Assembly: GCA_024699205.1 (NCBI GenBank)
Contig: JAILQA010000284.1
Coordinates: forward strand, 1-11,807
Length of the DNA stretch: 11,807 nt
From: Treponema sp.
Lineage (GTDB): Bacteria; Spirochaetota; Spirochaetia; Treponematales; Treponemataceae
Direction: 5' to 3'
The position numbers were made by a program, and so were the translations under genes. The notes below the pieces were generated by a model, which saw only the letters and a list, made by a program, of their open reading frames with translations, did no database searches and had not been told where the DNA came from. Positions 6,417-11,807 of the stretch are shown here, one piece after another; position 1 is the first letter of the stretch; each line of letters starts with the position of its first letter.

Positions 6417-7646
6417 ATGGACGCTATCAAAAACAAAAATCATTATTTATTTACATCAGAATCAGTTGGAGAAGGTCACCCTGACAAGCTTTGTGATCAG
6501 GTATCAGATGCAGTATTGGATTATTGTCTGAGCCTTGACCCGGATGCTCATGTTGCCTGTGAATCCTTTGCAACTACCAATTTTCTTTTAGTTGGTGGAG
6601 AAATCGGTTTTCAAAAACAGGATATCAATATTGATGACTTCAATAAAAATGTTGAAAAGATTGCCCGCCAGGTAGCCGTTGATATTGGTTATACCTCAGA
6701 TGATGTCGGTTTGGACGGTAGAAACTGCACTTTCCTCAACAGACTTCATGCTCAATCAGCAGATATAAATCAGGGGGTTGTAGGCCGCGGACTTGATGAA
6801 TATGAAGGCCAGCAGGGAGCAGGAGATCAGGGAATGATGTTCGGATTTGCCTGCAATGAAACACCTACTTTAATGCCAGCCCCAGTTTATTATTCGCATC
6901 AGCTGCTTTTGAAAGCACATGAGTTGCGCCACAATGGTACAATTTCCTGGCTTAGACCGGATGCAAAATCTCAGGTAACAGTTGAATATGATGAAAACTA
7001 CAAGCCTGCAAGAATTGACGCAGTTGTTCTGTCACATCAGCATAATCCAAATGTTTTTGACAAGGACGATAAAAAAGATCACGAACAGATAAAAAAGGCT
7101 ATCATCGAACAGATCATAAAGCCTGTTTTAGAGCCGACTGGACTTTTAGACGAAAATACAAAGTTCTATGTAAACCCGACTGGTCGCTTTGTAACTGGTG
7201 GTCCTGATGGCGATTCTGGTCTTACAGGAAGAAAGATTATCGTTGATACTTACGGCGGAATGGGGCGTCACGGCGGTGGTGCCTTCAGTGGAAAAGATCC
7301 TTCAAAAGTAGACCGTTCTGCAGCTTACATGGCAAGATATATTGCAAAAAATATTGTAGCCGCAAAGCTTGCTGACCGTGTCGAAGTTGAACTTGCTTAT
7401 GCAATTGGTGTTCCGGAGCCGGTTTCTATTATGGTTGATACCTTTGGCACAGAAAAAGTTGAGCGAGCAAAAATCGAAGCCGCTGTAGAAAAGATTTTTG
7501 ACTGTACCCCAGCTGGAATAATCAAAACCTTAAAACTCAAACAACCGATTTACCGAAAAACTGCAAGTTACGGACATTTTGGTCGCACAGGCTTCCCTTG
7601 GGAAGAAACTGACAAAGTTGAGCAACTTCTGGCAGAAATAAAATAA
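6417..7646 (+). CDS. metK: S-adenosylmethionine synthetase (methionine adenosyltransferase)
   Basis: This enzyme makes S-adenosylmethionine from methionine and ATP in the cytoplasm. The 409-residue protein carries the family signatures in order: SVGEGHPDK (16-24, His21), GAGDQG (134-139), the [22 protein letters not shown] block (260-281), [15 protein letters not shown] (287-301) and the C-terminal GHFGR/FPWE (386-396). Length and order look complete. I chose ATG 6417 because AAAGGAGG (6403-6410) sits six bases upstream and the protein then begins at the normal place. An in-frame TTG at 6396 would put the ribosome site inside the gene. The leader carries a SAM-II-like element overlapping this ribosome site, so product feedback at translation is likely. 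It is the first gene of a probable metK-nth-HD transcript. Confidence 0.98.
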   Translation: MDAIKNKNHYLFTSESVGEGHPDKLCDQVSDAVLDYCLSLDPDAHVACESFATTNFLLVGGEIGFQKQDINIDDFNKNVEKIARQVAVDIGYTSDDVGLDGRNCTFLNRLHAQSADINQGVVGRGLDEYEGQQGAGDQGMMFGFACNETPTLMPAPVYYSHQLLLKAHELRHNGTISWLRPDAKSQVTVEYDENYKPARIDAVVLSHQHNPNVFDKDDKKDHEQIKKAIIEQIIKPVLEPTGLLDENTKFYVNPTGRFVTGGPDGDSGLTGRKIIVDTYGGMGRHGGGAFSGKDPSKVDRSAAYMARYIAKNIVAAKLADRVEVELAYAIGVPEPVSIMVDTFGTEKVERAKIEAAVEKIFDCTPAGIIKTLKLKQPIYRKTASYGHFGRTGFPWEETDKVEQLLAEIK

Positions 7647-7679
7647 GTCCACGCTTTCTGACATGGCACTGGAGTAAAA

Positions 7680-8348
7680 ATGGATTTACTGTCTCAATCA
7701 GAAATGAAAGAAGTTTTTTCTCGCTGGCAAAAGAATAATCCTGAGCCGGTTTCTGAATTGGAATATGTAAATCCCTTTACTCTTTTAGTGGCAGTAGTTT
7801 TATCAGCGCAAGCGACCGACAAAAGCGTAAATAAAGCAACAAAAGCTTTATTTGCAGTGGCCGACACTCCGCAAAAAATGCTTGCTTTGGGTGTGGATGG
7901 CCTGGTTCCCTATATCAAATCGATTGGACTTTATCAGACAAAAGCCCGTCATGTTATTGAGCTTTCACAAAAGCTTATTGAACACTTTGATTCTCTTGTA
8001 CCAAACACACGCGAAGAACTGATGACTCTGCCTGGTGTTGGCAGAAAAACTGCAAATGTAGTTTTAAATGTAATCTTTCATCAGCCGACAATTCCTGTAG
8101 ATACGCATCTTCTTAGAGTTTGCCCCAAAATAGGACTTGCAGAAGGAACTACGCCTGAACAGGTTGAAGCAAGCCTTTTGAAACGAGTACCCAAAGAGTT
8201 TTTGTACGGGGCTCATCATTGGATTTTACTCCACGGACGATATGTGTGTACGGCACGCTCACCAAAATGTCAGGAATGTCTGATTAGCGACATCTGCAAA
8301 AAGAATGACAACAATAAGAATGGCAATCAAAAGTGTGAAGGAAAATAA
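7680..8348 (+). CDS. nth: Endonuclease III (DNA glycosylase/AP lyase)
   Basis: The product removes oxidised pyrimidines from DNA and nicks the abasic site, in base-excision repair. The 222-residue protein has LSAQATDKSVN (41-51), the helix-hairpin-helix LPGVGRKTANVVLN (117-130) with catalytic Lys123, and the catalytic Asp141 in VDTHLLRV. The four-cysteine iron-sulphur loop is complete: C190-x6-C197-x2-C200-x5-C206. The normal fold ends there; a short Lys/Asn-rich tail (207-222) follows, with an extra Cys219 of no known role. GGAG lies five bases before the ATG. The gene begins 33 nt after metK and ends 6 nt before the HD gene, so co-transcription is likely. Confidence 0.97.
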   Translation: MDLLSQSEMKEVFSRWQKNNPEPVSELEYVNPFTLLVAVVLSAQATDKSVNKATKALFAVADTPQKMLALGVDGLVPYIKSIGLYQTKARHVIELSQKLIEHFDSLVPNTREELMTLPGVGRKTANVVLNVIFHQPTIPVDTHLLRVCPKIGLAEGTTPEQVEASLLKRVPKEFLYGAHHWILLHGRYVCTARSPKCQECLISDICKKNDNNKNGNQKCEGK

Positions 8349-8354
8349 GCTTAA

Positions 8355-9521
8355 ATGAACTACTTTGATAAATACGACTGGCCAACCATGCTGAGCCTTA
8401 ATCCCATTGCAGAAAAAAGCGAATACGATATAAAAAAATATCACAACATTCTTGAACCACAGCCACCGGAATTTTTGAATAAGTATTATGAGCTTCCTAT
8501 GCTGCAGCGGCTCAAAAACGTGGGATTGTTGTGCGGTACAGATTGGACTCCTCTTTATAAAAATCGTTTTTATTATTCGCGCTTTGATCATTCTGTTGGT
8601 GTTGCACTTATAATCTGGCATTTTACTCACGATAAAGCTCAGACAATTTCGGGACTGCTGCATGATGTTTCTACACCAGTTTTTTCTCATGTCTCTGATT
8701 TTAGAAAGGGCGATGCACTCACACAGACCGAAACAGAAGGTACAAATGAAAGTATAATCCGAAGTGACAGGAATTTAGCCGCTCTGCTGGCCGTGGACGG
8801 GCTTAGGGTTGAACAGGTTGAAGATTATCACAAATATCCGATTGCCGACAATAAAATTCCACAATTGAGTTCTGACAGACTGGAATATATGTTTCCGTCG
8901 GGTATGGCTTTGGATGGCAGTTGGGATTTGCCGTCGGTAAGAAGGGCGTATGAAGATTTGGAAGTGCTGAGGAATGAGGAGGGATTGCCCGAATTAGGCT
9001 TTAAGACTCTGGAAATTGCAGAAGATTATACCCGCCGTTTTTGTATGATTGGTCATATTCTACAGCTGAATGAAAATAAACTCACGCTGCATTTGCTTCG
9101 ACAGATAATGAATAAGGCTGTGAACACCGGTATCCTTGCTGAAAATGATTTTATGGAAAAATCCGAAGCCGAAATTATGGGAATTTTGGATAAAGAATTA
9201 TGTAGCGAGGATTTTCAATTGGTTCAAGGGTACGATTTTTCATCCGAACAAATATTGAATCACGAACAGTCAGAACTGGCAAGCTTATACAAAACCTTCC
9301 GCACAATGACAAAAATCGAACATACTCAAACTCCGCTTGATGAAAATGAATACTTTTGCATAAATCTTAAAGTTAAACAGCGTTATATAAATCCTCTGGT
9401 AAAAGCAGCCAACTCCTGTACCCGTATAAGTGAAGCATCTTCACAAGCAAAAAAAATCATAGAAGATTTTCTGCATTATAATGATACTCCCTTTGGATGT
9501 GTAAAACTGATTGATGTCTAA
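8355..9521 (+). CDS. HD-domain phosphohydrolase, COG1078/SAMHD1-like
   Basis: This 388-residue soluble protein contains an HD metal-dependent phosphohydrolase core. Likely metal ligands are His79 in RFDHSVGVALI, His103-Asp104 in GLLHDVSTPVFSH and Asp174 in SSDRLEYMF. This spacing matches the COG1078 group related to dGTPase and SAMHD1, whose members act on nucleotides, often dNTPs. The usual glycine-rich HDIGHGPFSH is HDVSTPVFSH here, so substrate preference is open. The C-terminal half (about 190-388) is helical and not recognised. An in-frame stop directly precedes the ATG. The best ribosome site, AAGGA in the end of nth, is about 12 nt away, so expression may depend on coupling with nth. 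A role in nucleotide-pool control or housekeeping beside a DNA-repair gene is a context inference only. Confidence 0.85.
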   Translation: MNYFDKYDWPTMLSLNPIAEKSEYDIKKYHNILEPQPPEFLNKYYELPMLQRLKNVGLLCGTDWTPLYKNRFYYSRFDHSVGVALIIWHFTHDKAQTISGLLHDVSTPVFSHVSDFRKGDALTQTETEGTNESIIRSDRNLAALLAVDGLRVEQVEDYHKYPIADNKIPQLSSDRLEYMFPSGMALDGSWDLPSVRRAYEDLEVLRNEEGLPELGFKTLEIAEDYTRRFCMIGHILQLNENKLTLHLLRQIMNKAVNTGILAENDFMEKSEAEIMGILDKELCSEDFQLVQGYDFSSEQILNHEQSELASLYKTFRTMTKIEHTQTPLDENEYFCINLKVKQRYINPLVKAANSCTRISEASSQAKKIIEDFLHYNDTPFGCVKLIDV

Positions 9522-9534
9522 TTATTTTAATGAA

Positions 9535-9619
9535 GCGGGCATGACTATACATCCTAGACGGCGATCCGCAATGAGGTTGCTCCATGACTTTGCCCATCGC
9601 TTTTACATACTTAGTTTTT
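9535..9619 (+). terminator. Structured GC-rich intergenic segment, possible terminator
   Basis: The 195 nt between the HD and Rpn genes begin with a patch richer in GC than its surroundings. GGGCA (9537-9541) can pair with TGCCC (9591-9595), and alternatively GCGAT (9561-9565) with ATCGC (9596-9600). A small GCAA/TTGC hairpin (9568-9580) lies inside. T-runs follow (TTTT at 9601 and nine Ts from 9615). It could be the 3' terminator of the metK-nth-HD transcript or part of a small RNA. CATGACT occurs twice (9540 and 9583). Confidence 0.35.
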
Positions 9620-9629
9620 TTTTACTAAC

Positions 9630-9647
9630 AAAAAATTATAATTTTTT
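9630..9647. repeat. Perfect AT-only palindrome upstream of the Rpn gene
   Basis: AAAAAATTA is followed directly by TAATTTTTT, an 18-bp perfect palindrome. It contains a consensus TATAAT (9637-9642) readable on both strands, so it may hold the -10 box of the Rpn gene, although no good -35 is visible. As RNA it could only make an A/U hairpin. Chance in AT-rich DNA is a real alternative. Confidence 0.4.
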
Positions 9648-9716
9648 TTCTCTAAAAATGGTCCGAAATCTTCAATTTTTTTCTAATAATAAGCAAAGCA
9701 GCTGTCAGGAGGTTTT

Positions 9717-10637
9717 ATGAGTTTAATTACAAATAATCTGGATAAATCCAAAGAAATTGAAGATTTTGAAATCGATGATTTCGAGGATGAAATGACTTTG
9801 GGCGGTCAGTTTTCCAAATCATGGGAGGAATTGACCTTTGCAGACAATTTTCTTTTCTGCAAAATCATGGAAGATGAATCAATCTGCCGCCAGCTTCTGG
9901 AGATTCTTCTTCCAATTAAGATTGAAAAAATTGATTATTTGTCTACGGAAAAGGAGTTTCATCCTTCTTACAAAGGAAGAAGCATAAGACTTGATGTTTT
10001 TCTAAAGGATTCTAACCGCACTTTTGATATAGAAATACAGACTTCAGATTTTACAAATCTTCCAATGAGGGCCAGATTCTATCAGGGAGCAATGGATGCC
10101 TCAACCACCAAAAAGAGGACTAAGTTTTCAAAACTCAAGGAAAGCTATATTCTTTTTATCTGCACGGGAGATCCTTTTAAGTGCAAACTACCTGTCTACA
10201 CCGTGAAGCAAACCTTTTTTGAAAAGCCGGACTTTCTTTATGATGACAGAAGCCACAAAGTATTTTATAATTGTAAGGCATATAAGGTAGCGGATAACGA
10301 AGATTTACGTGGACTGATGGAGTTTATCCAGACAAATAAGGCCACTACAGACTTCTCCCGCAAGCTAGAAGAAAACGTAAAAACTGCAAAACAGAACACC
10401 AAATGGGAGGACGAGTATATGTTTTTCACTGATGTTTTGGAAGAAGAAAAAGAAAAAGTTAGAATATTCGCAAGAAAGCAAGGGCTGAAAGAAGGGCGTG
10501 AAGAAGGACTTAAGGAAGGTAGAATTGAAGCCGCTAAAAATCTTCTAAGAATGAAACTCGGAACATATGAACAAATTGCTCAAGTACAAAGCCTTTCTGT
10601 AGAAGAAGTAAAGCAACTTGCTCTTGAAATAGAGTAA
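9717..10637 (+). CDS. Rpn family recombination-promoting nuclease / putative transposase (PD-(D/E)XK)
   Basis: The 306-residue protein fits the Rpn/PDDEXK_2 family: FADNFLFCKIMED (41-53), the core RLDVFLKD (91-98, Asp93), then DIEIQ (104-108, with Glu106 and Gln108), and RARFYQGAMD (118-127). A repeated GLKEGREEGLKEGR tail (256-269) precedes the C-terminal helices. Family members cut DNA and promote RecA-independent recombination. They occur in many near-identical copies in some spirochaete genomes, though terminal inverted repeats are usually not found. The D...ExQ catalytic set looks intact, so the gene is probably active. AGGAGG lies four bases before the ATG. No inverted repeats or target duplications flank it in the window. 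The acidic N-terminus (9-26) before the domain is unusual and not recognised. Confidence 0.88.
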   Translation: MSLITNNLDKSKEIEDFEIDDFEDEMTLGGQFSKSWEELTFADNFLFCKIMEDESICRQLLEILLPIKIEKIDYLSTEKEFHPSYKGRSIRLDVFLKDSNRTFDIEIQTSDFTNLPMRARFYQGAMDASTTKKRTKFSKLKESYILFICTGDPFKCKLPVYTVKQTFFEKPDFLYDDRSHKVFYNCKAYKVADNEDLRGLMEFIQTNKATTDFSRKLEENVKTAKQNTKWEDEYMFFTDVLEEEKEKVRIFARKQGLKEGREEGLKEGRIEAAKNLLRMKLGTYEQIAQVQSLSVEEVKQLALEIE

Positions 10638-10665
10638 TGACAATCCCCACCCACCACACACACAT

Positions 10666-10700
10666 AAAAAAAACGCTCCCCGATAATTCAAGGAGCGTTT
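10666..10700 (-). terminator. Strong intrinsic terminator of the surface-protein gene
   Basis: Read on the minus strand, AAACGCTCC (10700-10692), a 12-nt loop and GGAGCGTTT (10679-10671) form a perfect 9-bp stem running straight into eight Ts (10673-10666). It lies 21 nt after the stop at 10722. On the plus strand the same stem has only a short T-run, so it may end the Rpn transcript weakly. Confidence 0.88.
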
Positions 10701-10721
10701 GATAGGAAGAATCACAAAAAA

Positions 10722-11807
10722 CTATCTTGTAATCTTGATGTAGATGTTGCCGGTTACGGCAGTAGCAGTACCAGCAGCATCTGTATATGTACCACTTACG
10801 GCGATGCGGTAAGTTCCAGCAGCAACTAAAACAGAGTTAGCAGAATCTGTAATTGTCCAAGTGAATCCAGAAGTAGTATCTATGCTACCCAAATGATCGC
10901 TATCATCACCTACAATTGGAGTTGTAAAGTCTGTGTCATATACAGTCCAAGTTACATTTGTAAGACCTGTATTTGGAGTAAGTTCAACTGTAACTGGAGT
11001 TGTTGCAGCAGCTTGAACACCTGAAATCGTGCGAACAGCAGCTTCTGAATAAGAATCTACAAGGGCATAATCCGCAACAGCTGAGTAATTTGGCATTACA
11101 ATAGATACACCTAAGCGAGACTGCCAGTAAGCAGAAAGAACAAGATTATCTGTATTGTCTGCAGGAATTGCTGTAACAACTGTATTAGATGCATTTTTCC
11201 AATTAATAAATGTATAATTAGTTCGGAAAACAAATGGATAATCAGCTGTATTATCACTCAACAAAGATTGTGTTGTAGAAGACTTATTATAAGGAATAAC
11301 ATAGCTCACTACAGTATCAGCAGTTGCATTTGTGTCTCCGTTAGCTTTCTGTACTTTACCATAAGATAAATTATAGGTAACAGTAAATAAGTTAATAGCA
11401 TCTGAAGAACAAGCTGTATAATCCGAATCAGTAGAAGCAGCAGGAGTGAAAGCATTAGTGGCACGAATCTTAGCTGTATAAACCTTTCCGGTATCAAGTT
11501 TAATAGTCGCACTTGTAGAAGAAGCAGCGAGACTACCTTTTACAACACCATCTGTAACAGCAGAATTAGCTGAATAGGTTACTGGTGTAGTAGGATTTGC
11601 TGTATCTGTAACAACAAGTTCAAATCCTGTTTCATTGTCAGATACATCATTCCATGTAAATGTTGCATAGAAATTAATATCAGCTGATTCTCCATCAGCG
11701 AGCTCGGCAGGCTTCATAGCGGCATATGCATCATCTGTTGAATCATTATATGAATAAGAAACTGTCAAACTTGTAGGTTTAACAGCTGGTTTATTAAATG
11801 CATTCTC
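10722..11807 (-). CDS. FN3 / InlB-repeat surface or secreted protein, N-terminus beyond the window
   Basis: The frame is open from the right edge with no ATG or plausible start in 361 codons, so only the C-terminal part is visible. The TTG at 11768 has no reason to be a start; 13 more in-frame codons lie upstream. The visible part holds a fibronectin type III-like segment (about residues 43-141), with TWNDVSDNETGFELVV and the edge strand VYTAKIRATNAF. Next is an InlB B-type repeat (about 142-228), FTVTYNLSYGK through YTFINWKNA to LSAYW. A third Ig-like beta region (about 229-361) ends in NIYIKITR. The composition is Thr/Ala/Ser/Asp-rich and almost Cys-free, typical of extracellular adhesins and lipoproteins. 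No sorting signal, barrel or C-terminal membrane segment is present, so any anchor must be N-terminal. Function is likely adhesion or substrate contact; the target is unknown. Confidence 0.8.
   Translation of the reverse strand, partial: ENAFNKPAVKPTSLTVSYSYNDSTDDAYAAMKPAELADGESADINFYATFTWNDVSDNETGFELVVTDTANPTTPVTYSANSAVTDGVVKGSLAASSTSATIKLDTGKVYTAKIRATNAFTPAASTDSDYTACSSDAINLFTVTYNLSYGKVQKANGDTNATADTVVSYVIPYNKSSTTQSLLSDNTADYPFVFRTNYTFINWKNASNTVVTAIPADNTDNLVLSAYWQSRLGVSIVMPNYSAVADYALVDSYSEAAVRTISGVQAAATTPVTVELTPNTGLTNVTWTVYDTDFTTPIVGDDSDHLGSIDTTSGFTWTITDSANSVLVAAGTYRIAVSGTYTDAAGTATAVTGNIYIKITR

Noticed and set aside
8259..8690. 143-codon minus-strand frame across the nth/HD junction
   Set aside because: It is antisense to two well-supported genes, and its hydrophobic translation is what reverse reading of this AT-rich coding sequence gives. 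No ribosome site or family was recognised.
9511..9720. 69-codon plus-strand frame between the HD and Rpn genes
   Set aside because: It starts at a TTG inside the HD gene without a ribosome site, overlaps the Rpn start, and its translation is a Phe/Asn/Lys-rich reading of T- and A-runs with no domain.
9717..10637. Complete insertion sequence around the Rpn gene
   Set aside because: No terminal inverted repeats or target-site duplications were found on either side, so only the gene itself is annotated.
10641..10664. C/A-rich run after the Rpn gene as a microsatellite
   Set aside because: It is only a short imperfect CA stretch with no regular repeat unit long enough to call.
11766..11768. TTG as the start of the surface-protein gene
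   Set aside because: The frame continues upstream to the window edge without a stop, and no signal peptide or ribosome site follows or precedes this codon.

Overview
The window looks like chromosomal DNA from an AT-rich spirochaete, most likely a fibre- or sugar-degrading Treponema of gut or rumen type. This is an inference from the gene mix: an intracellular GH9 glucanase, a spirochaete-style lipoprotein, a single-domain CBM48 protein, an Rpn/PD-(D/E)XK 'transposase' with a C-terminal EG-repeat tail, and a large fibronectin-III/InlB-repeat surface protein. No rRNA, tRNA, CRISPR array or complete insertion sequence was seen.

Layout. Positions 1-5871 are all on the minus strand. In transcription order they hold an NlpC/P60 cell-wall hydrolase with a beta-rich C-terminal domain (4705-5871), a lipoprotein overlapping it by 4 nt (4052-4708), a GH9 cellulase/cellodextrinase (2343-3956), and an ABC exporter ATPase (1493-2257) coupled to its large permease (1491 down to the window edge, incomplete). 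A 107-bp divergent promoter region then turns the strand. The plus strand carries a CBM48 protein (5979-6293), a structured RNA leader (6319-6410), metK (6417-7646), nth (7680-8348), an HD-domain phosphohydrolase (8355-9521) and an Rpn-family protein (9717-10637). A strong intrinsic terminator (10666-10700) closes the minus-strand surface-protein gene (10722 to the right edge, incomplete).

How the genes work together. metK, nth and the HD gene are tightly spaced (33 and 6 nt) and probably form one transcript. Its leader resembles the SAM-II riboswitch class: the 17-nt ligand loop and the 3' strand that runs into the Shine-Dalgarno both align closely with the reference aptamer as I remember it. 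It also carries an additional hairpin inserted between P1 and the 3' strand. This would be SAM feedback on SAM synthetase made at translation initiation. The GH9 enzyme (no signal peptide) and the CBM48 protein (no signal peptide) both point to handling of glucans or cellodextrins in the cytoplasm.

The strongest observations are the SAM-II-like leader with its inserted stem, and two minus-strand genes (GH9 and NlpC/P60) whose -10 boxes lie only 7-8 nt from the ATG with no Shine-Dalgarno, which predicts leaderless mRNAs. Others are the replacement of the third NlpC/P60 catalytic residue by Ser, and a palindromic -35 box that may serve divergent promoters.
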